Source of the DNA: Chalara sp. BL73
Lineage: Eukaryota; Ascomycota; Leotiomycetes; Helotiales
Reading direction: 5' to 3'
DNA: 64,000 nucleotides
Assembly: GCA_918026815.1 (NCBI GenBank)
Contig: CAKJVC010000195.1
Span: 1 to 64,000 of the forward strand
Below, in pieces: positions 10,698-22,580 of the stretch. Below the pieces are notes generated by a model. That model had not been told where the DNA came from. It saw nothing but the letters and a program-made list of their open reading frames with translations, and made no database searches. The translations under genes and the position numbers were made by a program. The first letter of the stretch is position 1. Each line of letters begins with the position of its first letter.

Positions 10698-11666
10698 ATG
10701 GTGAACCACAAGTATCAGCCAATACGCGAAATTGGCACCGAAACTCTTCCTATACACTCCTCAACAACTACAAAGAAGAGGCGTATCATCGGCATACAAT
10801 ATTTTACCAACCTATTTATTTTTGCCTCTGGGCTTGCTATTGGATATTTCCTAAGCAATAAGCTGCAGGGCTATGTGGCTGCGTCTAAACATTTAGTGTC
10901 TTGTAGGTGATTTTAATACAGACTCCAATATGGTTAATTGACTGTAAATAGCACCAGCAAATGAGGCTATTGATGGAAAACCGCTCATTCTAAGCCCCCA
11001 CAATGAAGGTGACCATCACCATAACCCTTTCACTGGATTTCCGACACCAGAAAAGAACGCTGCATGGATGGAGCTAATGGATGGTAAGCGTGAGATTTGC
11101 GTTTGCAATTATTGGAAGTAACGGTCAACTCGGCAGGCTATGCAATACGTGTTCCAGCGGGTCCCATCAAGGCTCTAGGACTAGAAAGCATATCATTGAA
11201 TGACGGGTCTGGAGATGTATGGGTGTCGATGAACATATATCATCACCTTCATTGTCTCGTGAGATCTTGTAGTGCCCTATTTCTATTAAAGGAAGATACT
11301 AAATTGATTAAAGGACTCAATAAGACATCAAATAGCTGGAGAGGGGTGTAAACCTCCAGATCACGAAGTCAGCAACGACTACTTCCCTCCACATATAGGT
11401 AATATGTTTTGTGTTACTAATATATGTTACAACGCTAAAAGTCTGACTTAGATCATTGCTTAGAGACACTGAGGAAGAGATTAATATGTCAACCTGATCT
11501 CGGCATTCGGGCAGTCGCGTGGCACCCAGAGATTGGAGTCGATGCAGTTAAAGCCAACAATACCGTCAATGCGGAATGTGTAGATTGGAGTGCCATCCAA
11601 GAGTGGACAAGACAACACACTTTCTCGCCTGACGACCAACTTATTACACAGCCTAATGGCAAGTGA
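10698..11666 (+). CDS. UstYa-family (DUF3328) protein, copy 2
   Basis: Five exons by eye: 10698-10902, 10952-11083, 11137-11258, 11314-11398 and 11452-11666; the phases fit and give 252 aa. Introns of 49-55 nt have GT/AG ends, and two have ACTAA-type branch sites. It has a short cytosolic N-terminus, one TM helix (I-G-I-Q-Y-F-T-N-L-F-I-F-A-S-G-L-A-I-G-Y), then 'FTGFPTPEKNAAWMELM', 'LGLESISLNDGSGDVWVSM', the first motif H-H-L-H-C and the second motif H-I-D-H-C. The end 'CVDWSAIQEW' matches the family C-terminus. It is sequence-diverged from the neighbouring UstYa-like gene, so the two are not a recent duplication. Pairs of UstYa/UstYb proteins are common in dikaritin clusters. It is intact only when spliced; unspliced frames look broken. 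Confidence 0.92.
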
Positions 11667-13912
11667 TTCGTCTTTCCTTTTACTGAATAACCAATAATCA
11701 AGAATTAGGGAAGATTTACAACGGACCGTGGACTCCACCACCTCGTTGCGGAGTGTAGTAAGTAAGTGATATAAAAATACGTAACATTGGAGGCTACTTA
11801 AGCTTGTATTCTATTGCTTGTATGAGCAGAAGTAAAGCTACTAAAAAACGAAAGTCTCCTTAAATACCTTACACTCCAAAATGACTATATAATCCTTTCA
11901 AATTTGTATACGTGTTACTGGGTTGGGACTTAAGAGTCACGCGAGGATTAAATGAGGATCTTGATATTCCGGATTAGGGGGGTTACCAATTGCAATTCTG
12001 CCTAAAGGATAGTCACCAGGCTCAATTATTCATTTTATTTTTTCAATTGCATTTCACATAAGGGGTGTCGGCAATCTAATGTATTTCTTGTTCCTGGGCA
12101 CATGTACATTACGACCAGCTGCAATCAAGCAGAAATGCAAGAATGGCAGCACCTATACGCGGCTCTGCGTAGGACTTATATCATTAGAATTCAGGTTCCA
12201 GACAGACTTGTTACAACCGCGGTTCTGAGGCACGTTAGTGTCCCAAAGCAGACAGAGCCCTTGAGACGAATAGTCGTAATGCGCTTGTGGAACGCTGGAA
12301 GAAATGTCTTAGACGGCCTTGTATTACAGGAGCAGTAAAGCTCTTCAAATACTACACTACCGTTATATGGAGTTGCTTTGTTGTGACGGAGCAAACCAGA
12401 GCTGTAGAATAGTCAATCAGGTGAGCGAAGTGATATAATACTATTGTAGAATACACGCTTGTAGAACACAAAATGAAGGGAACGCGCAGGTCCCGTACAG
12501 CTAGGATGCGCGCCAAGCGCTCCTAGCTACATATGGAATTCTAAGCGAGCCTCGGCTGCTCGCATTCCCGTGACATTTGTTGTATACATGAACTCAGTAA
12601 AGTGTAAAGTAGAGCGTATTGAAGCTCGTAGGGCTATAGATCAATACGAGTAAAAAGTGGTTGGGTTGGGTTCTAAGTATAAACAGAATTAAACGACTAA
12701 TATAAAGCTTTGTAGAAGTAATGACTAAACTCGCCGAGCTTTCTATTGATGATTCAGGGACGCTGCCTTGCGTAACAGAAGTTACGGTTGCCCATAAAAT
12801 GTTAAACCACATGACGGATCTAGGAAGGCCACGAAGGTTGAGAGCTTCGCGCTCGACTCAAATAGTATTCCTATACTTGTTATTTGGAACTGATTTAATA
12901 TCCGTGACACGCCTAGTTCTATTCAGACGTCAATCCTTCGAATAGATCTTCTATATGGAGGTCCTCGGACATACAGACCGCAACATAGATCCTATTTTAT
13001 ATTTTTTATATATATCAAGCTTGTGCCCCAAAAGAATTGAAGCATTGACATTGGAACTTTGCGTGTAGTTTTGTGCTAATTGATTAAAAATTCATGTTGT
13101 AAAGTTGAAAAACATACAAACAGGATCAAGAACAAGAACAGGAATAGGATTAAAATAAGAAAGATAGTTATCACAGAGTAGACCTGCAACAAATTGATAT
13201 TAATAAGAAATAACCTATGATTATGATATTCCCACAGATCCTCTAATTGATACTCTAAGCAATAGATCCTATTCTGATAGGATGAGTATGTGCCAGGAGT
13301 CATTACAGGCTGTTCTGTTCATACATCTTAAAGTGACCCTTTGTCAACAGCTCTACTCGAAACAAACACAGTCATACCGTGTGCGTGTGGCAAGCTACAT
13401 AGCCATGTGCTGGGAAACACATAGCTGGAGCCGAATACGCAATCAAGTCAAATAAACATGAGCCGAGTGAGACGCAATCATAGCTGTATGCACAGCCGAT
13501 TGGAGGACCATAAGCTGAGAGCGATATTGCATACCCGCGTACACACTATGTCAGATGATAGGATCTTAGAACACATGCGAAATGCGGCATCGTATCATTT
13601 GATACTGCTTTTAGGCGTTGAACCCTTTATTCACTTATATAAAAATATACTGATAGTGAATCCTTTCCATTGCCAAAAAGGCCTATATAACTGTAATAGT
13701 GCTCTATCGGCTGGCGATGATTGATTCGCATCAACTCTCTTCCAACTTTTCCCGAGATCTTAGCAAAATCCTTTAGATCTATTACCACTATTTCTGTCTT
13801 TTCGATAAAATTTCCGCAGCCACAACAGAATTCGATATACTTGATATATTTCAAAAAGCCTCTTGCAGCTCTTTCCAAAAGTTTCTTACAAAGTTGCATC
13901 AGAGCAATTAAA
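11667..13912. other. Intergenic, no confident gene
   Basis: Short open frames exist (12721-12945 and 13458-13724 plus, both with ATG), but neither has a recognisable motif or signal peptide. A hairpin lies at 12499-12528, and an AG-rich low-complexity stretch at about 13110-13165. A TATAAC box at about 13685 and a pyrimidine-rich leader probably belong to the small gene at 13913. Confidence 0.45.
12499..12528. repeat. Short perfect inverted repeat
   Basis: Arms AGCTAGGA (12499-12506) and TCCTAGCT (12521-12528) flank a GC-rich loop. It could form a hairpin or be a degenerate terminator-like or MITE remnant. No function is assigned. Confidence 0.6.
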
Positions 13913-14149
13913 ATGTGTCTGCTCCCGAAGCTTGTAGCTCTCGCATATATCAGCGCTCAAGCTTTAGGAATTGTTCTACCTCGGTCGCCGAAATCACAAC
14001 CTTACCATAGCCCCGTGGGCGAACTGATTGAGTACATTGTGAAGCTATATCTAGACCACAAAATCGAAGACCATTTTCGAAATATTGGCAAAGGCCTTTC
14101 GAAAGAACGAAAGAGCCTGTTCTCTCGTATCGGCGCACTAAATACTTAA
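13913..14149 (+). CDS. Small secreted protein, unknown
   Basis: A 78-residue frame starting at ATG 13913 with a plausible signal peptide (MCLLPKLVALAYISAQALG). A short basic and charged mature part follows, with no cysteines, so it is not a classical disulfide-rich effector. Upstream is a TATA-like TATATAAC about 225 bp before the ATG and a pyrimidine-rich leader, as in expressed fungal genes. It has no recognised domain. It could end here, or continue after an intron into the coding-like sequence before the decayed subtilisin. It lies downstream of the UstYa-family pair and might be part of the same locus, but nothing in the protein shows this. Confidence 0.45.
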   Translation: MCLLPKLVALAYISAQALGIVLPRSPKSQPYHSPVGELIEYIVKLYLDHKIEDHFRNIGKGLSKERKSLFSRIGALNT

Positions 14150-14481
14150 TGCTTATCGGGCGCGATCCGATTGAGCGAGGATTTCGTCCATGGCACCATT
14201 CGCTTTGACCCTGGTGAACAACTGGTCGAGCGTGGAGCAATTATTCCCGCCACGACAGAACAACGAATTATAGTATAACGTACCCCGGGGCAATATCGTT
14301 GAGGAAAGTACTGTTAAAGAAGGGCCATCTACTCCTAATAGACATAGGACAAGAGTATGGCAGCGAAACAAGCGCAAAGGGTATTACCAGCTACAATATT
14401 TAGCGGCAGGGAAATAGATTTCCATACGCGGTGACGACTACTAAGCACATGTTGAGATGATAGAAGAGTCGGAGGCGGGGG

Positions 14482-15790
14482 TTAGACATCTGCATACTTG
14501 ATTCTGGCATTCACTTATCCCATCGCAAGTTTGGAGGACGAGCTTCTAATTTTCTTCGCCAAGATAGTACTGAATTTCCTTGGGGCGTAGAGGGCTTGCA
14601 AGAGATACGGAAGGTCACGGAACTCGTATCGCAGGCGTAGCAGGAGCGCGTGAATAAGGGTCGCTTAATTGGCAAACCTGATCAGTTCCAAAGTATGATG
14701 CAGTGACCGGTGACCCAAATATCTGCAACGGAACATCAACTGGCATCATGGGCTTTCTTAATCGCATTACAGAGGAACATAACAAGAAAAAAACGAGGTT
14801 CGATGTAGGTTGGAAAGGTTCTGTTATCAACATATCCTTGGGCTGACTTTCGAAGCACCTTTGTCGAATGAATCTCTTGATAAAGACTTCCATGTAGGAA
14901 TTCCCATTGCTATTCGCAGCTTGGAAATACAACATGGATGCTAAACGAGACAACATAAAGGCTCAAGGATCGCTATGCATGTTGTGAATTAACATTTGCG
15001 TAGGTGCAACCAGCAGAAGTTATAAAATATCAGATGTAAGTCAAGCAGTGTTAAAGGTCACGACGCCTCCAACTCCTAATAATCACTATTTAGATCTCGA
15101 GTGGCAAAAATGTCAATATTTGGGCTCTGGGAGAGGGTATCTACTCGACCGGAAAGAATAACAACGTGGATATTTCTCTCAGAGCAAGAACTAGCATGGC
15201 AACTTCTGCAGTAGCGGGAATTATGGCAATAAGTAAGTCAGTTTAGAAATATTAACAATTTGTATACGCTCTAACCCTAGACTGGAAGTTGTCAGTTACG
15301 AACGCCTTGCAGAGGATGCCGGAAAAGCTTACGAGCGGCTCCGAAGACATCAGGTGAACGGTATTGTCGATGGTTAGCGAACCCTTAGTTTTGGAGAGAG
15401 AAAGAAGGCATTGTGGAAAGGGATTTTTCTGGACCAACCTGATGCCAGCCTTGGCGACAATAACCAACCATATTTTCCGCGCAAAGGAAGCTTCCAGAGA
15501 AAATTTTGATCCTCACTCCGCCAAGGATGGCGCCTACCGTAACATTAGTATCTCGACTTAAGGTCCCAAAGGAACTACAATTACTATCCAAGAATCTACT
15601 GATCCTGTTGAACTTTTGCCAGCCGGCCCTGTCGAAGTCAGTGGTACTCCGGATATCATCAACAACAGCCTACCAGCGCCTAATAATCAGTCCCATGACC
15701 GCCCGCCTAAACCGCTCCAGGTGAAGTGTGGCCCCGGAAGTAATGCATGCCTTACCCCTCTTATTAGATGTGGCCCGACTCTTCCGTGAA
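14482..15790 (+). pseudogene. Decayed subtilisin-like serine protease (S8)
   Basis: All three catalytic blocks of the subtilase family are recognisable but lie in different frames with stops between. The Asp block L-D-I-C-I-L-D-S-G-I...F-G-G-R-A has its Asp codon at 14500-14502. The His block G-H-G-T-R-I-A-G-V-A-G has its His codon at 14616-14618. S-V-I-N-I-S-L-G lies near 14819. The Ser block T-S-M-A-T-S-A-V-A-G-I-M-A has its Ser codon at 15193-15195. A canonical intron (GTAAGT...CTAACCCTAG) follows at about 15230-15281. Beyond it a coding-like frame, 'LEVVSYERLAEDAGKAYERLRR', continues with in-frame stops. The frame shift between the Asp and His blocks and the stop after G-V-A-G-A-R-E show it is dead. 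Fungal RiPP loci can carry peptidases, but this may be an unrelated secreted protease. Confidence 0.82.
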
Positions 15791-17991
15791 GCGCAATGTC
15801 AGACTATAAGGCACAATAGTACCTCCGCAAGAGAATTTGCTTTTTCGCCTCGGCGCGTACAGGATAGGCTTGCGAGTAAAGTTACAATATTTTGGGCTTG
15901 TAAAGAAGCTCTGGTGGTTGTACTATCAAGTTCTTTAAGCGTGGCTAGTTCGCAATACTTAAATTTTTATGAGACAGATAGAATGTAGTCATAGTTTACT
16001 AAAACATTTCTGGAAGCATTCGTTGCGATACTGTATGAGTCCGCGGAAATTTGAAATTCGTGATAAGCATTGGGTGTCTACGCATCATCTGAGACACTTT
16101 TGTGTTTTTGTAGCAATCATAGCAGTTAAGAGTTGATCCTGTAATTCTTTCAGTTTTCAGAGGGGTTGGGCTGGTTCATGCAGATAAAAATGTGCCTGCA
16201 ACCGAGTAGAGCAAAGGACCATCCAACCAATTTTTGCAATTCAATCACCAATATATGGTAGTTCCACCATCTCATCTTACACTCGTTTGGTTGTTGTACA
16301 GCACAATAATTTGGAATGGTTATTCTTATACTATTACAAATATAAAGATAAGGTGTAGTTTTTTAAGTCATTTTTGACATCCATATACCGTTTATTTATG
16401 GCGAAGGATAGGAGATGGCGGTGATCTGGCTTCAGAGGGAGATTCAAGAGTTTTTAAAATCACTTTAATATTTTCGAAAAGTTGCGCTCTTTTCATAGTA
16501 CTATTTGACAGAAATCTCAAGCCAAAAGGTGGGCGGGCGACCAGCTTCCCAAGCTTGAAGAAAACCTATATGTGGTAGATCGAACCACAAAACAAGCAAT
16601 CGTGGGACTTGGGGCAGTTTTGCAACTTTTGCTAAAGAGCCGTCTCTTGGGTGATGCATTTAGGCCACGGTATTCTTTTTTTTTTCTCCTTTTTTTTTTT
16701 TTTTTTTGGCTATTTAACGTCTAACTAAAGGGCCGTGCGAAGCCAGGACCTACTCCGTATTCGAAGATATGACGCTAGGAGTAAACTCCTAGAAACCAGA
16801 GGCTGATGGCCCGGAGCATACTGGGATACTTGTCGTTTTTCCTTGACCGCAAGTATTAGTCAGGGAGGTATTTACACTGAAACTGGGTAATGAGCCATCC
16901 TTTACGCTCTAGCCCTCCTACTCCCGTGGCTCATCATTGCTACCCGAACATCCCGCCTTGAATTTGCTCTAAACTGTCTTGGCTAACGCCACTAAAATGA
17001 GGCTGAGTTAATCTCATTCGAAATCAGAAACCCAACTATCTTGACTGAGAATTTGTAGAAATATCTGCAAATAAAAAGACAAAAGCTAACATTCTTTCTA
17101 GCTCTGCGAAATAAGAGTTCTGTTGTATTTAGTTCTTTGATTTTTCTGGAACAATTTTTTTTTCTCCAGCAATTGCGCTTTTGTTGTGTAGGAAACCACA
17201 TGAAAGAAAAGAGCACAAACAAAGCAGCAACAACCTCAAGAATAATATTATCTATAGATCGTTTTATTGTAATTTTGTAAATGTCATTCACCGATTGGTC
17301 TTTTTGCTTACATTTTTAACGTTAAAGAAATTAAAAGTTTTGTTAGCTAGAACTGCTGGATTTAATAATTTGTTTGTCTTTAAAAAATAACTATTGGTTT
17401 AAACTAAAGAAAAAAGGCGCCTTTGTGTAAAAACGCAGCTATGGATACGTAATTGGGTTGTCGTGGGTTCATAAATCCTGAACTTATATATCCGAGATCT
17501 ATTGCATTTAATTCCTGTTGCTTTCTTAACCAGATTACATAATATTCAACTATTTCTTTAACTCGTTCTAGGGGCCAACTCGCCTTCTGTCCTATGGACC
17601 TAGAACCTTCGGTTATCGGATCTCTGGACTCGTGAATATGAGTGGTTGAGGTATTCATCCCTGTCATGTCCCCACGATTGTCACTCAGCTCCAATGTCTC
17701 ACCAACACTTTCTCTGTGGAATCCGCTCAAAATTAGGAAAAATGGCGGCAAAATGTGGAGATAAGTTCGTTTCTTATGTTAAATATCAAAATTAGAATAT
17801 CTGATTATATATTTATAGTATTAATGATAACAGAGCTGACTTGCTATATTAATTAATAAGTCACTATGTATTTGTCCATCATACATCAATATCATCATTA
17901 GTCCAATATTGAGAATCATTAGAACCCCCCAAGAATAGACATTAACACCCAAATGTAGCTAATTTAACGTAAGCGGACATATATAGCTTGC
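15791..17991. other. Intergenic, no confident gene
   Basis: Contains long T runs at about 16675-16708. A minus-strand open frame (17404 to about 17670, with '..SWPLERVKEIVEYYVIWLRKQ') looks faintly coding but has no recognised motif and no clear start. The rest, especially 17000-17400 and 17760-17940, is AT-rich with no supported feature. Confidence 0.4.
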
Positions 17992-19125
17992 TTACAATAC
18001 CAGCACGGCAGCCGCAAACGCAAGCATTCCGAAGGAAGTGGCGGCGCGATTGGCAGCAGCTGCGCCAGTATAGTCTACCACACCTGATGATGTCGTCTCG
18101 GTGGCAGCGCCTGATGGCTTTGTGGTCTTGGTGATAGCTCCGGTACCGGAAACCACGGGTGACTTTGTCGTCTTGGTAATAGCCCCAGTACCGGAGACTA
18201 CATATGAATTTGTCTTCGTCGCGGGTGTGGACACATCTGTACAAGGCGAGGAGATGGGCGCAGTTGTATTGGTCGCCTTGGTAGACGTCGCGGAGGTGGT
18301 AGAGTTGCCTCCAGAATAAGTAGGGTATGCAGGGGGAGAGCTGCCTACGGTCGAAGAAGAGAATGTAGAGGAGCCAGCCGTAGTGGAAGAGCTGGTTGTA
18401 GCGGAAGAGCTAGTTGCAGTAGAGGAGCTAGTTGCAGTAGAGGAGCTAGTTGCAGTAGAGGAGCTGGTCGTAGTGGAGGAGCTGGTTGTAGTGGAGGAGC
18501 TGGTTGTAGTGGAGGAGCTGGTTGAAGTGGAGGAGCTGGTTGTAGAGCTGCTTGTGGGGAGCGCAGCGTCGGTGCAATTCCCGGAGGCGAAAGCGGCGAC
18601 GCCGTCCGCTAACGCTGCTCTGAATGGTGCGGCTAGGGAAGCTGCGAGGGACTGAGCTGCCGTAGGAACTTTGGAGACAATGGCGCTGATGAGGGCTGTG
18701 GAGGCAGTCTGGATCCCGGTGACTTGGGACCTAATGTCTGAGCATAACCTGGCCGCTTCGAATGCAGACTTCTTTGCAATGAGGTCATTGACGAGCGTTC
18801 TACCCACAGCCTGCAGGGATGTCACGGGAGTTGTTAATTGAATTGCCTCAGTGAGTGTGAGATTACTGCTCGCTGCAACGGTTGTTGTTCCGCTGTTGAT
18901 GGTAGATTGCAGAGCGGCGGAACTGCTATCAATTGCGGATGGGTCGCCAGTAAAGGCAAGGACGGCGGTGTCAACTGCAGAAAGCCCAGATCCAACCGCA
19001 ATCAGGATATTGGTGATAGTAGGCACGTCTCGTTCGACGAGCGTAGGCTCACGGTCGACAAGGATGGGCTCAGCAGCGACGCCGAGGGCCAACGTAAAAA
19101 AGGGCAGTGCGGTAGTGAACCTCAT
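17992..19125 (-). CDS. HsbA-type cell-surface protein with Ser/Thr-rich region and GPI signal
   Basis: A single-exon 377-aa protein; the ATG at 19125 begins a clear signal peptide (MRFTTALPFFTLALGVAAEP). Residues about 30-190 match the hydrophobic surface binding protein A / cell wall galactomannoprotein family: helical, Ala/Thr-rich, with 'VPTITNILIAVGSGLSAVDTA' and a 'LCSDIRSQVTGIQTASTALISAI' block. A low-complexity Ser/Thr stalk follows, built from repeats of T-S-S-S-T-T (coded by 18-nt units at about 18383-18545). The protein ends in a hydrophobic GPI-type tail (S-F-G-M-L-A-F-A-A-A-V-L-V-L). It is likely a wall-anchored surface protein. A second, short HsbA-type gene lies 1.9 kb away, transcribed divergently. 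Confidence 0.92.
   Translation of the reverse strand: MRFTTALPFFTLALGVAAEPILVDREPTLVERDVPTITNILIAVGSGLSAVDTAVLAFTGDPSAIDSSSAALQSTINSGTTTVAASSNLTLTEAIQLTTPVTSLQAVGRTLVNDLIAKKSAFEAARLCSDIRSQVTGIQTASTALISAIVSKVPTAAQSLAASLAAPFRAALADGVAAFASGNCTDAALPTSSSTTSSSTSTSSSTTTSSSTTTSSSTTTSSSTATSSSTATSSSTATSSSATTSSSTTAGSSTFSSSTVGSSPPAYPTYSGGNSTTSATSTKATNTTAPISSPCTDVSTPATKTNSYVVSGTGAITKTTKSPVVSGTGAITKTTKPSGAATETTSSGVVDYTGAAAANRAATSFGMLAFAAAVLVL
18383..18545 (-). repeat. 18-nt coding minisatellite in Ser/Thr stalk
   Basis: About nine imperfect 18-nt units (plus-strand form GTAGTGGAGGAGCTGGTT) encode T-S-S-S-T-T-like repeats in the HsbA-type wall protein. Such tracts often vary in copy number between strains. 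Confidence 0.85.
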
Positions 19126-21030
19126 GTTGAAGATTTACGTTGGTGAAGAATTGGATGCCTTGTATCGCTGGGCCGAGTAACTTGGGCGTGTGAGCGAAAA
19201 CGAGTGACTTTTCGAGGGTCTTAGAGGCTCTTGAAAGGAAGTGCTAAGGTGCCAAAGACCCAAAGACTTCCCCAACTGTCTTATAAACGAATGTCAATTT
19301 CTCAGTAGCCGGGGCTCGTGAATATTGGCATGTGAATCTCTGGGCCAATATTTGAATTACTACCCAACCCATGGTTAAGCGGGGTTTTACATGCTTTTCG
19401 TTGGCCAGAGCCCTGCAACTAACCAATTCATTATTATACCTTGTAAGAACCCTTGTGATGACCAGTAAATGGGGCTTCAGGTGGATTCATAACAAACTAC
19501 AGTAAAAGACGAACAAAAGCACCTCATTCGAAATCTGTGGGGCCCCGCTCTCAGCACTTCCCTTGAACTGGTAGTTGCGTAATAAAATTGATCAATTCCA
19601 CCGTGAAGAACCCGGTTCGTTCTAAACTTTAAACTATTGCTTGTGTACTACCCTTGAATATAGGGACGCACTAGAGTCCAAGCTTAGATTGCATAATCCA
19701 CATTTTGGATAAGTAAAATTGTACAATTTTATGCAAAAGATTTAAACTTTCATTAATGTTATGTACTCTCGTACACCATGCCCAGGCTACCATAACTTAG
19801 CCTAATTTCTACTTCCCCAGATTTTCGGTTGATGATTCTTCCAGATCTAAAAGATGCTTCTCTACCAAACACCCCACGCCTATTTTTATACGAGACCCGG
19901 AAACAGTTTGGCGGGCCCCGCCGGATTATGTCGTGAGCACGAGCCCTTTTCGAATAATAAACAAGTCGAAATTCGATTGCTACGTATTCAAGAGACCCTA
20001 GTGCTTTCCTTGATCATGTGAAGTCGGGGAAGACTTACCAGCTCTATGGCGATAGTAAGGACTGTGCCTCCTCCGTAAGACGAGATTTCACATCCGGGAT
20101 AAGTTGCAGCTATTGGGTGATGTGGCGCTTGTAGACCATCCCGTTGGACCTGGGCCACGAGCGTTGCAACGGCCTTAAACCACCCTGAGTATAGGGCGGC
20201 TCCCGAATGGCCGAGACCAGAAAGTACTCCGTACCCTTCACGGTTTAATCGGTCAAAGCGCTTACATTCAAGTAGAAGTGCGCCGAAGCGGCCCGTGATA
20301 CCTGAAGAATAAATTACGCCCAACAATTGCGCCTTTGTCACTCATTTCCTTGAGGGTAGGGAGGGAGGGCATGGGTAACTCATGAGAAGGGCATAGGATT
20401 TGGACACCGCATATATCTGACCCCGCATTCATCCAAACCCCAACAATAAATCTGCCTATATTGACTAACCCACCCTGGAAACTCCGTGCCGCAGACAAGA
20501 ATAACAGCAGCAGCAGCAACAGCAGGAATAGCTGTGTCCGAGATTAAACAATGGGATCAAAAATATGTGGTTGTGTAGTTATTAGCAGAGAGCGTGTGTT
20601 CCATGGAATCGGGGCAGCCTTAGCCTTCCAGTGGAAATCGGGAGTCTCCGAGCATCCCTGTCCAAACAAATAACGGTCAGGGGTAAAATCATGGAGTGTG
20701 AGGGGTAAGCGCATGACAGAATCTGGGGAACGATCGTGAGCAAGGTTTGCAGCGCACTAACACCATGTTCCTCATACAGCTCTCAATAACGACATCCTCC
20801 ACGTTGATGCCTCTTACTTTCCACTGCCAGTCTGTGACGACGACCGAGAAGCACATGCATGGCTCACCTCGGTCGCATGTGCTATATGGAATCTGCCTGA
20901 GTGTTTAAATATGAAGCGACATTCAGACGGTTTGTCTTCATCTTCACCTGTCTTCATCAGTCTTCTCTCACTCATCCTTAACACACACAATACGCTTTCC
21001 GCTTTCATCGCAAGCACAAGCTAATTCACA
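19126..21030. other. Intergenic between divergent HsbA genes
   Basis: No supported gene. A CAG-type trinucleotide run lies at about 20503-20525. Before the downstream HsbA gene there is an AT-rich TATA-like element (TTTAAATATG, about 20905) and a CT-rich leader with repeated CTTCATC at about 20935-20985, typical of strongly expressed fungal genes. Confidence 0.5.
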
Positions 21031-21615
21031 ATGGTTCAAATCAAGACTATCGTTGCCGGCTTGCTCAGCCTCAGCATTGCAACATGCCATACTATTGTTC
21101 GTCGCGATGCGGCTCTGGTTTTGTCGGATCTCGCCAGCATTGACACTGCTCTTGACGACTTGACCGCTGCCATCAACGCCTATGAGGGAGGGTTAACTGG
21201 CGCGCTTGCTATTGCTACCGCTGAGGCTACCTTGGATGCGGCTATTAACCAGGCCACCACCGACGCGAACGCCTCCGAGGCCTTCTCCGCCACTGATAGC
21301 ACCAGCGTTGTCGCCGCCGTTGCGGGACTCACCCCCAAGATTCAGGATGGCCTCGTTGGTCTGATTCTTAAGGTATTTTGGGTGAACTCATCACTTTCAT
21401 TATCGAATGCTTACTCTACAACTTAGGAGCCTCTCTTTGATGCCGATGGCCTTAATGCTGCCGTCCTAGGTCTCTTACAAACCCTTCAAACCGATACCGC
21501 TGCCCTCGGCGTTGCTCTCCGAGCAAAGGCTCAGTCCACCGATGTTCCAACTCTTCAGACTTACCAGGACGAGATCGATGCTTCATTTGCGTTCGCTATC
21601 GCTGCATTTCAGTAG
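21031..21615 (+). CDS. Small HsbA-type secreted protein
   Basis: Exons 21031-21372 and 21427-21615 (intron 21373-21426) give 176 aa. The ATG is followed by a signal peptide (MVQIKTIVAGLLSLSIATCH) and a possible R-R processing site. The mature part is a single HsbA helical domain: 'VLSDLASIDTALDDLTAAI', 'FSATDSTSVVAAVAGLTPKIQDGLVGLI', 'LQTLQTDTAALGVALRAKAQ'. It lacks the Ser/Thr stalk and GPI tail of its neighbour, so it should be freely secreted. Family members bind hydrophobic surfaces and can recruit hydrolytic enzymes. Confidence 0.92.
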
Positions 21616-22580
21616 ATCTGACTCGATAGCTATGACATGGAGGGAAGGCAATGTTGTATAACAGGACGGAAGTGGAGGGGGTGTTCTATTCGTGTTGCAG
21701 CATAGTTGTTTTCATGTTGTAAATATTAGTTTGAAACCAACCACATATACGTGTTGTGGATAGACTAGGTCATCAGGTGACGTGGTCAAGTAGCCTAGTC
21801 TATTGGTTTTCAGGTGTTTGACTGGATGGCAACTTATGGTCAAAATCAAGCAAGACAGCCAGGTAGTTAATGAATTGATGTACAACCACAAATTTCGATA
21901 ATCATACCCTCTAGCAATTGATCTAATTTACGATTTAATAGAGTTGGAGTTATCAATGGAGTTAAATATTAGGAGTAGCTAGAGAACCCTAACTAAGGCA
22001 GCGGATTTTCGAACCAATATTACAGCCAAGATAATACTTCTTGATAGAAGACTACAATAGTCGGTGTTGTCTGTTAAGAAGTAGGCGTGTCGCATATGGT
22101 ATTGTATATCCTGGGAATTTGCAAAGAGAATACCATTAAAGTTAAGCGCGAAGCTCCTAAATTAAGAAAGCTGTCTACTTATAGATCCACGGTAGCACTG
22201 TGCCTTGGGACTCTTGATGCTCCACCACGTGGTTCGACTCCAAGGGAATGTTGTGGCTTGCTAATGTTAACAGAATACCCGTTATGATCAAATTAAAATT
22301 AAACGATTAAATTATATTGTCTAATTCTGTAACTATACAATTAACGCTAACTTATAAAAATATAATATAAAGGTATATTAACTTATCTCTCCCAAGTTCT
22401 TTGTCAAGTGCAGGGTATCACCTGCCAGAGAAGTCGATAGGGGTTTGTTAAGGATCCTAGGTTTCAGACTCTTAGGTATAGCACTAGGGGCACAGATGGT
22501 ATAAGTAGGAAACTCTGGGACGTAGTATTAAAGCTAGCTGGTTAAATATCGTCGGTTTTGCTTCTATATCTATAAAATTA
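21616..22580. other. Intergenic, AT-rich
   Basis: No gene is supported. The part at 22280-22390 is strongly AT-rich. The flanking genes converge here (HsbA-type plus, ankyrin protein minus). Confidence 0.5.

Noticed and set aside
18101..18655. Plus-strand frames rich in Val/Glu/Leu across the HsbA gene
   Set aside because: They are the antisense shadow of the Ser/Thr repeat of the real minus-strand gene.
19988..20341. Minus-strand 117-codon frame
   Set aside because: Non-ATG start and no recognisable domain; it overlaps other frames of equal quality.
22225..22250. tRNA-like GGTTCGACTCC box
   Set aside because: No matching acceptor, D or anticodon stem could be built around it.
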